This document shows, piece after piece, positions 8,038 through 14,553 of a DNA stretch of 14,553 nucleotides (positions are counted from its first letter, which is position 1; each line of letters begins with the position of its first letter). The notes under the pieces are model-generated. The model was not told where the DNA came from, ran no database searches, and worked only from the letters and a program-made list of their open reading frames with translations. Both the position numbers and the translations under genes were made by a program. The stretch is from NCBI GenBank assembly GCA_937901485.1, contig CALGTT010000135.1:1-14553 (forward strand), written 5' to 3'. This DNA comes from an uncultured Ruminococcus sp. (GTDB lineage Bacteria > Bacillota > Clostridia > Oscillospirales > Ruminococcaceae).

Positions 8038-8044
8038 TGGAAAA
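8030..8044. promoter_or_regulatory. Palindrome over the GH74 -35 box, candidate operator
   Basis: TTTTCCA-A-TGGAAAA is a perfect 7-bp inverted repeat around one central base. It overlaps the -35 hexamer of the proposed GH74 promoter, the position expected for a repressor site. The regulator is unknown. Confidence 0.45.
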
Positions 8045-8093
8045 ACAATCAGTTTTTTTCAAACTATTTTTGAATATATTGTAAATTCACACC

Positions 8094-8154
8094 AAAGCCC
8101 CGACGCAAAATCGGGGCTTTCGGGGACGGGGAATGCTATGTTCGATTCCCCGTC
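8094..8154 (-). terminator. Two consecutive hairpins ending the dockerin operon
   Basis: Past the stop at 8184 the minus transcript meets a 10-bp stem ATTCCCCGTC/GACGGGGAAT (8145-8154 with 8125-8134) and then a second 10-bp stem AAAGCCCCGA/TCGGGGCTTT (8094-8103 with 8111-8120). The second ends in TTT but is followed by GGTG, so the T-tract is short; the pair may stop transcripts or protect 3' ends. Confidence 0.7.
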
Positions 8155-8183
8155 ATGATTCGTTCTATTTTTGCACTGCTGCC

Positions 8184-10052
8184 TTATGCCAGACCAATGA
8201 CACGTTTGAGCATATTGAGCGCGTCGAGCTGTGTGATCGCACCGTCGCCGTCAAAGTCGCACTGTCCAAGACCTGCGTCCCTTGTTTTTGACAGAGCCGG
8301 AAGCGGTTCACCGACCAGCAGATGGCGGCTGACTGCGAGGACATCGAGGAGGTCGAGGGCGTTGTCGGCATTGACATCACCGAGGGGGGTTACAGTTTTT
8401 GCAGGGAATACGGGAATATTCCGATACACCACCATATTGATCTTATCACCGGTATAAAGCGGTTCAAGATCTGCACAGTCTGGCTGGCAGTAGCTTGTCA
8501 GATAATCGAAGCGATGCAGCATTGCCAGATCATCACCTGCCTTTACACGGCAGATGTGCAGCTCTCTGTCGCTGGTGCGCACATACTCCATTTCCACTTC
8601 CCTGTAATCATCAAAAACAGAACCGACTCTGCGGATGCTGCCGTCACTGGATGTAGAACCGATGTTTTCGCCGAATTTCTGAAGTGCGAAATCATGGGTA
8701 TAAACGAACGGACCATCATATTCAAGCACATAGCCCGTCAGCTCCAGTACATCACCGAACTGCGGCTTGCTCTCGCCCGGTGCAAGACAGCTCTCCAGCA
8801 CCTGTGCAGTCAGGCGGATGGTATCATTGTATTGATCCAGCTCCATAAGAACGTAATTCTGCGGATCTTCCGCATCATCCACAGCAATAACAGCATATTC
8901 CGCGCTGGGCGTTGCCATCAGTTCCTCTGTCAGAGGAATCATCGGGTTGCCCTTTGCATCCAGAACGAATTCCAGCTTCTCGCCTGTCTGTGCATCGGAT
9001 ACGTCCGAATGGTACAGATTGAATCCTCTTTTGAGCAGATCGTAACTGTAATAGCGGGCAGTTCCCTGTGAATCCTCCAGCAGGAGCTGATTGCCATCGT
9101 TTGTGGTGACAGTATACTCCTCTGTGCCGTAAAGATCAGCCGCATTGCCAAGATAACGGATCGGTACATTGGATGCAAGTTTCGGCTGACAGGGATAGGT
9201 CTCAGCGATCATCGTAACCGGAAACTCGAACACATCGCCGCATCCCGGCACGATATCCCCGTCACAGTACTTGAAAATGGGGGATGCGCTCATGTATGCC
9301 TCACCGCTGCCCTTCAGCTCAATCAGGTATTGTACCGGCACACTGCAGCCATAGGCATATTCTGCTGCAATGATTGTACCCTGCATCATAGAATACTCCT
9401 GTGTTTCCTCTGCCTCCGGAATATCCGGAACAGTGCCGTCCCCCTTTTTCACTTCTAACGGCAGATAAAGCTGCGGCGTATAGGCTTTCCCGTCCGGATC
9501 AACATACTGCCACATTATGAATGTGATCGTATCCCCCGGCTCTGCATCCTGCATGGTGTAGGGGCATGTAAATCTGCTTTGTTCATCCTCTGTGTAGTAG
9601 TATCTGACACCGGTATCGGGATCTTTCAGCACATAATCAGCGCACAGTCCCAGATCCCGCTTCTTGATGAGAACCAGTTCCTCACGCAGGGGAAGTGTCT
9701 CCTCCATCGCTCCCACAGTCCGGATCCAGCTGTGTTCCTTGAAATGCAGAGTTTCCACATAGCCGCCGATAATGCCCTCCGACCAAATCTCCAGACTGCT
9801 GCCCATTACGGGCTGTGCAGAATCCTCCGTCAGATACCGTTCCATCTCCTCCGCGGTTACAATTACCTCGCAATCTCTCCGTTCTTCCATCAGATAATAG
9901 GCTTCCGGAACGTCCGTACCCTCGGCATAATCAATGCCGATCACATTGAAATTGTAGGTGTAATCATAGTCCGCTGCTGCCGTACCCACAGCCATCCCCG
10001 ACAATGCACAAGCCACCGCCGTCATCATCGCCATCATTTTCTTTCTCATCAT
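8184..10052 (-). CDS. Secreted dockerin protein of alternating repeat modules, function unknown
   Basis: 622 residues. Signal peptide about 1-27 ending GTAAA; mature chain of mixed beta-rich sequence; dockerin about 558-620. Two modules seem to alternate: A (about 34-98, 223-290, 386-448; each holds an xxVIxxD-like strand, a region with Tyr/Leu, and a later G-D-hydrophobic turn) and B (about 126-200 and 312-375; each with a K/N-D-G or K-D-L turn, RYYY or RYYSY, then G-(D/E)-x-(I/L)-x-F). A C-terminal unit (474-550) ends GDKINMVVYRNIPVFP. The dockerin loops are DVNADNALDLLD and DFDGDGAITQLD. It is paralogous to the gene just upstream (10109-11863), 56 bases away, and is probably cotranscribed with it. 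ATG at 10052 follows GAGGG by 7 bases. No catalytic motif is recognised; it could be a binding, adhesion or inhibitory cellulosome part. The internal repeats were judged by eye. Confidence 0.85.
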   Translation of the reverse strand: MMRKKMMAMMTAVACALSGMAVGTAAADYDYTYNFNVIGIDYAEGTDVPEAYYLMEERRDCEVIVTAEEMERYLTEDSAQPVMGSSLEIWSEGIIGGYVETLHFKEHSWIRTVGAMEETLPLREELVLIKKRDLGLCADYVLKDPDTGVRYYYTEDEQSRFTCPYTMQDAEPGDTITFIMWQYVDPDGKAYTPQLYLPLEVKKGDGTVPDIPEAEETQEYSMMQGTIIAAEYAYGCSVPVQYLIELKGSGEAYMSASPIFKYCDGDIVPGCGDVFEFPVTMIAETYPCQPKLASNVPIRYLGNAADLYGTEEYTVTTNDGNQLLLEDSQGTARYYSYDLLKRGFNLYHSDVSDAQTGEKLEFVLDAKGNPMIPLTEELMATPSAEYAVIAVDDAEDPQNYVLMELDQYNDTIRLTAQVLESCLAPGESKPQFGDVLELTGYVLEYDGPFVYTHDFALQKFGENIGSTSSDGSIRRVGSVFDDYREVEMEYVRTSDRELHICRVKAGDDLAMLHRFDYLTSYCQPDCADLEPLYTGDKINMVVYRNIPVFPAKTVTPLGDVNADNALDLLDVLAVSRHLLVGEPLPALSKTRDAGLGQCDFDGDGAITQLDALNMLKRVIGLA

Positions 10053-10108
10053 AATATTTCCCTCACTTTCATTAAAATTTAAAACCTCTCTCATTCTCTG
10101 CTGAAATC

Positions 10109-11863
10109 TCATGTTGTCTTTGTGCCGAGCACCTCCTCCCATGTCAGGCGTGCGCCGCTGCCCCTTGCGGCGGCGTAGGTGAGAACTGCGGCGGCATCGA
10201 GGGCATCCACCGTGCTGTCGGTGTTGACATCGGCGGCAAAGCTCACAGCCCTTGCCATGCCTGCGCCGTTCTCTGCGGCAGTCACGAGCAGATCGGCAGC
10301 ATCTGCGGCGTTCACATCGCCGTCACCGCTGACATCCCCGATACGCTCCATGGACTTCGGGAACATCGGCACGCCCTTGTAGGTGTACATCGTCAGCCTG
10401 TCGCCCATATCGGGCTTTGTCCAGTCAATGCCGCCGAGCTGGAAGAATGCCGCATCTCCGAAGCTCAGCCCTGTTCCGCGCATGAAATCCACGGGATATT
10501 CATACCCCTTTTCCGCCCCTTCGAGCCATACAAAGGTTTCTGCCGACGCGGAATCAAGTGTAAATACTGCGGTTTCTGCCGTGTCAAATACAGAGCCTTC
10601 AATGCGGATGGTCTCCGGCTTTGACAGCAGGATATCGTTTGTTCCCCAGATACAGGTGCAAGCATAGTCCCCCGCAAATGTGAAAATATCACCGTAGGAC
10701 AGCGGTGTGCCGCCGTCTGCCAGATAACGCTCCAGATCATTCGCGCCCAGAGCGTAGACCGCTGTCGGGCTGCCGCTGCCAATGATGATGTAGTTCTGCG
10801 GCGCGTCCGGATCATCCACACCGATGACAACGAATTCGTACCTCCTGACCTCCTTCTCCGCATCGAACGGCACGACCGGTGCGCCGTTGGCGTTGTGCAT
10901 GAATGCGAGCGTGTCGCCGACCTGCGCATTCTCAGCCATTTCAGTGTTGTAGAATTTCAGCTCCAGATCCGGATGCTTGTAGCAATACTTCGATTCTTCG
11001 CCCTTTCTGTTCGTCAGGGTGAGATAATTGCCGTCATTTGCCGTGACGGTGTACTCCCCGTAGCCGAATCTGTCCGCACCGCTGCCGAGGTAGTCGATGC
11101 GCTCGATGGTCGGGAGCTGTGCCGGATAAACCTTTGCCGCCAGTCCGCGCATTTTCAGCTTCACGGCATCCCCGATGCCAAGTTCATTGTCAAAGCTGTC
11201 CTCCGTGGCGGTGAAACGGCAAAGACCGATGCCCTCCACATCTGCAAGCCCTTCCCCGACAAGGATCGCGCTCACATTCCACGGAATCTGCTCCGGTGAG
11301 ATCTCCTCCGGCGAGGTTTGCAGGAGCACATGATTGTTGTAAACGTAGAACAGACCTTCCTCTTTCAGCTCCAGATCGGGCACGGGCATACCGCCGTATT
11401 CTTCGGAAGCATAATAATAACGGGAATTCAGATCCTTGTCCCTGAGCGTGTACTTCCAGCCGTCCGCCTTGGTAAGCGTCAGGTATTCGGGCTTTGCAAT
11501 TTCCGTGATATGCCCGTGATTGACGATCTCCGGCGGTGCATCCTTCGGGTAGTGCAGGCATTCGGGGATGATCTCTGCAACAAACTCTGGCGCGGAAACG
11601 CTGAGGATATCACCGATCTCCGGTGCATTCTGCCCCTCCAGCGCGGCGGCAAGATCCGTGCCGCAGTTCGAGAGCGTGTAGGTGTGCGGTGTGCCGATCT
11701 CAAGCAGGGTAAGACTTGTCAGTTCGTTTTCGGCATTCCGGTAGGTGTCCATGACCAGATACTCGGTCATGCCCTCCCACGAAAGGGCGGACGCGGTAAC
11801 TGCCGGTACTGCCGGCACTGCGCAGGCAAGCGCGGTCAGGGCTGCAAACAACCTTTTCATCAT
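10109..11863 (-). CDS. Secreted dockerin protein, paralogue of the downstream gene, function unknown
   Basis: 584 residues. Signal peptide about 1-27 (Lys-Arg, long Ala/Val core, TASA), repeat region 32-500, dockerin about 508-568. It matches the next gene module by module: YTVTANDGNYLTL (271-283) versus YTVTTNDGNQLLL; VVIGVDDPDAPQNYII (345-360) versus VIAVDDAEDPQNYVL; GDRLTMYTYKGVPMFP (487-502) versus GDKINMVVYRNIPVFP. The N-terminal half holds weaker copies (about 33-95, 125-190). The dockerin is Ala-rich (loops DVSGDGDVNAAD and DVNTDSTVDALD) and unlike that of its paralogue. Start at 11863 follows AGGAGGAG; a Met-Met pair makes 11860 equally possible. It heads an apparent two-gene operon under a promoter element shared with the gene at 13290-14303. 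I recognise no enzyme family. Confidence 0.85.
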   Translation of the reverse strand: MMKRLFAALTALACAVPAVPAVTASALSWEGMTEYLVMDTYRNAENELTSLTLLEIGTPHTYTLSNCGTDLAAALEGQNAPEIGDILSVSAPEFVAEIIPECLHYPKDAPPEIVNHGHITEIAKPEYLTLTKADGWKYTLRDKDLNSRYYYASEEYGGMPVPDLELKEEGLFYVYNNHVLLQTSPEEISPEQIPWNVSAILVGEGLADVEGIGLCRFTATEDSFDNELGIGDAVKLKMRGLAAKVYPAQLPTIERIDYLGSGADRFGYGEYTVTANDGNYLTLTNRKGEESKYCYKHPDLELKFYNTEMAENAQVGDTLAFMHNANGAPVVPFDAEKEVRRYEFVVIGVDDPDAPQNYIIIGSGSPTAVYALGANDLERYLADGGTPLSYGDIFTFAGDYACTCIWGTNDILLSKPETIRIEGSVFDTAETAVFTLDSASAETFVWLEGAEKGYEYPVDFMRGTGLSFGDAAFFQLGGIDWTKPDMGDRLTMYTYKGVPMFPKSMERIGDVSGDGDVNAADAADLLVTAAENGAGMARAVSFAADVNTDSTVDALDAAAVLTYAAARGSGARLTWEEVLGTKTT

Positions 11864-11926
11864 AGTGATCTCCTCCTTTGAATGTCTGGATTCGGGATTT
11901 TGCGCTGTATACATTTCCTCTTAACC

Positions 11927-11967
11927 ATATAACAACACAGAACGGAAAAGATTGGATGGATTTTTCA
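11927..11967 (-). promoter_or_regulatory. Shared dockerin-gene promoter element, copy 1
   Basis: Plus-strand parts: ATATAACAA (11927-11935), 9 bases, GAAAAGATTGGA (11945-11956), 4 bases, TTTTTCA (11961-11967). Read on the minus strand this gives TCCAAT, 18 bases, TTATAT, about 64 bases before the start at 11863. The TCCAAT box is a poor sigma-A -35, so an activator or another sigma factor may be involved. Copy 2 lies at 14339-14377. Confidence 0.6.
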
Positions 11968-12028
11968 TCTTTGTAGGAATGCACAAAAAGAAGTTGTTTT
12001 TATAGTGATACTGCACAACGCTCCGCGA

Positions 12029-12056
12029 CAAAGTTCACATCAAAAGGGCAAAGTTC
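12029..12056. repeat. Direct repeat CAAAGTTC, 20-base period, in the divergent intergenic region
   Basis: CAAAGTTC occurs at 12029-12036 and 12049-12056, exactly 20 bases apart, each followed by ACAT or TACAT. The pair sits within the 313-base gap between the divergent genes at 11863 and 12177, about 40-70 bases upstream of the plus-strand -35 box. This is the layout of a regulator site bound on one face of the helix; which gene it serves is unknown. Besides the two promoters the rest of the gap (AT-rich, with an A-run at 12088-12096) shows nothing. Confidence 0.45.
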
Positions 12057-12097
12057 TACATTTCGGCGTTTATCACCAAATTTTCATAAAAAAAAAC

Positions 12098-12126
12098 GTG
12101 ACAAAAGCGGAAAAGTATGGTATAAT
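12098..12126 (+). promoter_or_regulatory. Promoter of the M15B carboxypeptidase gene
   Basis: GTGACA (12098-12103), 17 bases, TATAAT (12121-12126): one mismatch from full consensus. A run of nine A just upstream could act as an UP element. The start point near 12133 gives a leader of about 45 nt. Confidence 0.85.
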
Positions 12127-12176
12127 GGTAACGATTTGAGAGAACATCCGGCACATGCAGGAAAAGAGGAAACAAC

Positions 12177-13253
12177 ATGGCAAACAAAAGAAAACGCCGT
12201 GACAGCGGCAAGGGCATATATATCGTACTTCTGGTGATCATCGCCTGTGTACTGGTTTTTGCAGTGGGGCTGATCAACAGAACTGACGGCAGCGGCACAG
12301 AAAGCACGGCTGAGACCGGACAGACTGTACCGGCGGTGACAACCGCATCTGGAACAGGACAGGTCGCTGCACCGCCGCCGACCACGGAAGCTGCGGAAAC
12401 CGAAACTACGGCACAAACCGAAACCACGGCAGAAACAGAGACTGTACCGCCGGAAACCTCGGCTGTACCGCTGGAAACCATTGACACGGGCAGCGGCACG
12501 ATGGTCAGCGCGGCGCAGAAGCACGTCTACATCCGCGTGAACCATGAAAAGGCACTCACACCACCGGAGGGCTTCGGGGCTGACACCACCTACCGCATCA
12601 GCGATGACAACACTGCCTATGTGGACGAGAACAACATGCTTGTCGGTCTGCAAAAGGGCAAATGCACCCTGATCGCGGAAAGCGGCGGCAAAACCGCAGA
12701 AATTCCGGTGACGGTGCGTGAAATGACGGTCGAGAACGACTGTACCTTTGTGGACGGCATTCTGGTGGCAAACAAGAGCTACAGCCTGCCGCGGGAATAC
12801 GATCCGGGACTGCTGCCGGTCACAAAGGAGGCATTTGAAAAGCTCTCCGCAGACGCGGCAAAGCAGGGACTGGACATTCACATTTCCTCGGATTACCGCA
12901 CCTACACATTCCAGGAGGAATGCTACGTCAGCATGGTCAACGGCTACAGCAAGGAATATGCTGACCAGTATTCTGCGCGTCCGGGGCATTCCGAGCACCA
13001 GACGGGCTACACGATCGACTGCAACAGCATTGACAATACCTTTGCAGATACGCCTGCCGGAAAATGGCTGGCGGAGCACTGCTGGGAATACGGCTTTATC
13101 ATCCGTTATCCGGAGGATAAGGAGGATCTGACGGGCTACGCCTACGAATCATGGCACATCCGTTATGTGGGCGTGGAGCACGCCAAGGAGATCTGGGAAC
13201 AGGGGATCTGTCTGGAGGAGTATCTGGATATTGATTCGAAGTACAGCGAATAA
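12177..13253 (+). CDS. Membrane-anchored M15B (VanY-type) D-Ala-D-Ala carboxypeptidase with Big_2-like domain
   Basis: 358 residues. Basic N-terminus and one membrane helix (about 13-34), a Thr/Glu/Pro-rich stalk (37-105), a Big_2-like Ig domain (about 115-180; NTAYVDENNMLVGLQKGKCT has the usual A-x-V-(x)n-G-x-(V/L)-x-G pattern), then a peptidase M15B domain (about 190-345). Zinc ligands are H274 and D281 in GHSEHQTGYTID and H327 in ESWH, with E324 as the catalytic base; SDYRTYTFQ (238-246) is the family's substrate-side motif. Such enzymes remove the terminal D-Ala of peptidoglycan stem peptides outside the membrane. It is monocistronic, divergent from the dockerin operon, with GAGG 7 bases before the ATG. 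No VanR/S or other resistance genes are beside it, so a housekeeping wall-trimming role is likelier than glycopeptide resistance. The stalk may span the wall; that is inference. Confidence 0.93.
   Translation: MANKRKRRDSGKGIYIVLLVIIACVLVFAVGLINRTDGSGTESTAETGQTVPAVTTASGTGQVAAPPPTTEAAETETTAQTETTAETETVPPETSAVPLETIDTGSGTMVSAAQKHVYIRVNHEKALTPPEGFGADTTYRISDDNTAYVDENNMLVGLQKGKCTLIAESGGKTAEIPVTVREMTVENDCTFVDGILVANKSYSLPREYDPGLLPVTKEAFEKLSADAAKQGLDIHISSDYRTYTFQEECYVSMVNGYSKEYADQYSARPGHSEHQTGYTIDCNSIDNTFADTPAGKWLAEHCWEYGFIIRYPEDKEDLTGYAYESWHIRYVGVEHAKEIWEQGICLEEYLDIDSKYSE
12399..12440 (+). repeat. Short tandem repeat coding the Thr/Glu stalk
   Basis: An 18-base unit (ACCGAAACYACGGCAVAA) occurs twice with two mismatches (12399-12416, 12417-12434) and begins a third time. 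It encodes TETTAQ/TETTAE. Such repeats can change copy number by slippage and so alter stalk length. Confidence 0.65.
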
Positions 13254-13258
13254 AAGTG

Positions 13259-13284
13259 AAGGACATCCTTTGGGGGATGTCCTT
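13259..13284. terminator. Bidirectional terminator between convergent genes
   Basis: AAGGACATCC/GGATGTCCTT is a 10-bp perfect stem with a 6-base loop, 5 bases past the carboxypeptidase stop and 6 bases past the opposing stop at 13290. On the plus strand it is followed by TTTCTCGTT, on the minus strand by CACTTTTATT, so it can serve both transcripts. Confidence 0.85.
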
Positions 13285-13289
13285 TCTCG

Positions 13290-14303
13290 TTACCTCGCCA
13301 TTTCCGCAAAGCTCTGCACCTCACCGCTGCCGAGGGCGGCGGCATAGCGAAGAATGCAGCTGGCATCGGTGGCATTCATCACATCATCACGGTTGACATC
13401 GGCGCGGTCGCGCTGTGCATCGGTCAGGCGCGGGGTTTCGCCCGCACCCATTGCGGCGGCGATCTGAAGCACCATTGCGGCATCCTGCGCGTCCACCGCA
13501 TGATCCATATTGCAGTCACCGATGTCCGCCCAGACCGATGCGCCGTCATAGGCGCGGTGGGTTTCCTTCAGCGTGAAATCCACCCGGCACTGCGCACCGT
13601 AGGCATCACCGTAGATTCCGCGTATCTCGTCGGCAAACTGCTCGGCAATGCAGATGATCTCATAATCCGTTTCAATGCCCGCGTCCTGCCGTGCCGTCCG
13701 GTATTCCGCAGCTGTCATTTCCCGCGCGGAAACGGTACGCTCCCATTCCTCCAGCATCATGCGCCAGTCCACCCAGAATGCCTCGGCGCGGTCTTCGACC
13801 TCCATCTGCCGGAACAGCCGGTCGGCATCCGGATGTTCTCCGCTGCGGTAGGAAACCTGCAAACTGCCGTTCCATCTGGCAAAGCCATAATCCGTATAGT
13901 GCAGCCACACGGCATCGTATGCGCCGTCAATGAGGATGGTGAAATCCTGACAGTACTCCCGATAGATCTCCATATAGGCAGGCTTGAGCTGCACCTGCCA
14001 GATCACCGTGTCATTGCCGTAGGCACTGAACACATCTATGATATCGGGGGACCATTGGTAAGTGATATCCTGCATTTCGCTCAGCGGCATGACATCTGCC
14101 ACGCCCTTGACGGCGGCGATCTGTTCGCGTGTGACGGCATCATCCGTTACAAGCATGAACCCCTCGTAAAGCCCCTCGGAGAGGAGCACGCGCACAGTCC
14201 CGTCGGGTTCTTCGGAATAGGACTGCACGCCCACAGCGCGTGCGCGGATCGGTGACATAAGAAGTATTGCAGCGGTCAGTATGGCGGGTATGCGGTGTTT
14301 CAT
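13290..14303 (-). CDS. Secreted dockerin protein of unknown function
   Basis: 337 residues. Signal peptide about 1-23 (hydrophobic core, ARA cleavage site), an unrecognised middle domain (about 25-255), and an Ala-rich dockerin (about 261-324) with loops DCNMDHAVDAQD and DVNRDDVMNATD, each followed by an xxLxxAAAxGxG helix end. There is no Thr/Pro linker. The middle has acidic, aromatic-rich stretches (FWVDWRMMLEEWE, 176-188); the phrase AAVKGVADVMPL (63-74) recalls strands of ferredoxin-like propeptide domains but is too short for a call. ATG at 14303 follows AAGGAG by 9 bases; the in-frame ATG at 14336 is rejected because it lies ahead of the inferred transcription start. It is monocistronic, with its own promoter element and a shared terminator. 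The dockerin resembles that of the gene at 10109-11863. Function unknown; a small cellulosome accessory protein is the best guess. Confidence 0.82.
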   Translation of the reverse strand: MKHRIPAILTAAILLMSPIRARAVGVQSYSEEPDGTVRVLLSEGLYEGFMLVTDDAVTREQIAAVKGVADVMPLSEMQDITYQWSPDIIDVFSAYGNDTVIWQVQLKPAYMEIYREYCQDFTILIDGAYDAVWLHYTDYGFARWNGSLQVSYRSGEHPDADRLFRQMEVEDRAEAFWVDWRMMLEEWERTVSAREMTAAEYRTARQDAGIETDYEIICIAEQFADEIRGIYGDAYGAQCRVDFTLKETHRAYDGASVWADIGDCNMDHAVDAQDAAMVLQIAAAMGAGETPRLTDAQRDRADVNRDDVMNATDASCILRYAAALGSGEVQSFAEMAR

Positions 14304-14338
14304 GGGAATTCGCTCCTTTGTGTTGTGATGTTTCACTT

Positions 14339-14377
14339 ATATAACAAAGGTGGAGCGAAAAGATTGGAAATTTTTCA
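14339..14377 (-). promoter_or_regulatory. Shared dockerin-gene promoter element, copy 2
   Basis: Plus-strand parts: ATATAACAA (14339-14347), 9 bases, GAAAAGATTGGA (14357-14368), 2 bases, TTTTTCA (14371-14377). The 9- and 12-base blocks and the distance between them are identical to copy 1 at 11927. On the minus strand it reads TCCAAT, 18 bases, TTATAT, about 36 bases before the start at 14303. Confidence 0.6.
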
Positions 14378-14382
14378 GGGGG

Positions 14383-14416
14383 AAATACAAATCGGAGCGC
14401 AGCACCTGCGCCCCGA
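14383..14416 (-). terminator. Terminator of the gene entering from the right edge
   Basis: The minus transcript forms an 11-bp stem with a 3-base loop (14406-14416 with 14392-14402), complete only in that orientation because position 14396 makes a G-U wobble in the minus RNA but an A-C mismatch on the other strand. It is followed by TTTGTATTT. Confidence 0.7.
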
Positions 14417-14423
14417 AATGCGG

Positions 14424-14553
14424 TTAATCCATCTCTGCATCATCGTACACGCGCCGTTCACTGCACAATCGTTCAAATTCCTCGTCGCTGAGTTCCTCTT
14501 GGCCCTTGAGCGACTCCGGATTGAAGTTCATGCCGGTTGTGTAGGCTGCAAGA
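14424..14553 (-). CDS. C-terminal end of an unrecognised protein (partial)
   Basis: The frame is open from the right edge to a TAA at 14426-14424, giving the last 42 residues: hydrophilic and acidic, with GMNFNPESLKGQEELSDEEF in the middle and YDDAEMD at the end. The terminator 8 bases downstream on the same strand supports a real gene end. There is too little sequence to name a family. Confidence 0.6.
   Translation of the reverse strand, partial: LAAYTTGMNFNPESLKGQEELSDEEFERLCSERRVYDDAEMD

Noticed and set aside
8184..11863. Recent gene duplication or misassembly of the two dockerin genes
   Set aside because: The proteins align only in motifs, and their DNA and dockerins differ widely, so the duplication is old and real.
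12084..13079. A 331-codon minus-strand frame over the carboxypeptidase gene
   Set aside because: It overlaps a gene with clear M15B motifs and runs through that gene's promoter; shadow.
12177..13253. Vancomycin-resistance gene vanY
   Set aside because: The fold is the same, but no vanR/S/H/A/X-like neighbour is present and the architecture differs; resistance is not supported.
1..14553. CRISPR arrays, tRNA or rRNA genes, insertion sequences
   Set aside because: I looked for spaced direct repeats, cloverleaf ends and transposase motifs and found none.

Overview
The window looks like a chromosome segment of a moderately GC-rich cellulosome-forming Firmicute, most likely Ruminococcus or a close relative (R. 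champanellensis-like by base composition; the species is a guess). The reasons are four secreted proteins ending in dockerin modules, one of them a GH74 xyloglucanase, next to typical Firmicute housekeeping genes (RNase J, GdpP). Nine genes are supported; the first and the last are cut by the window edges. All but one lie on the minus strand.

Right to left along the minus strand: (i) the C-terminal 42 codons of an unrecognised protein (14424-14553) with its terminator; (ii) a monocistronic secreted dockerin protein of unknown function (13290-14303), convergent with (iii) the only plus-strand gene (12177-13253), a membrane-anchored M15B/VanY-type D,D-carboxypeptidase with a Thr/Glu-rich stalk and a Big_2-like domain; the two share a bidirectional terminator. 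Divergent from the carboxypeptidase is (iv) an apparent two-gene operon, 10109-11863 then 8184-10052, encoding paralogous secreted proteins built from two alternating repeat modules plus a C-terminal unit and a dockerin. (v) The GH74-dockerin gene (5315-7918) has its own promoter with a palindrome over the -35 box and a textbook terminator. (vi) A 618-residue nucleotidyltransferase/hexapeptide/phosphomannomutase-like fusion (3323-5179) has lost the signature residues of both active sites. (vii) RNase J (944-2770) is driven by a perfect consensus promoter about 430 nt upstream, so its mRNA should carry a long, hairpin-rich leader; (viii) the N-terminal part of GdpP (1-891) follows 52 bases after RNase J.

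Functionally, the right half is accessory: extracellular plant-polysaccharide breakdown (xyloglucan for GH74) and dockerin proteins of unknown role, presumably docked on scaffoldin cohesins encoded elsewhere; no cohesin is visible here. The left half is core: RNA turnover (RNase J) and cyclic-di-AMP hydrolysis (GdpP). The strongest leads for something undescribed are the alternating-module dockerin protein pair, a promoter element shared almost exactly by the two dockerin transcription units, two distinct dockerin classes in one locus, the structured RNase J leader, and the catalytically degenerate sugar-nucleotide fusion.
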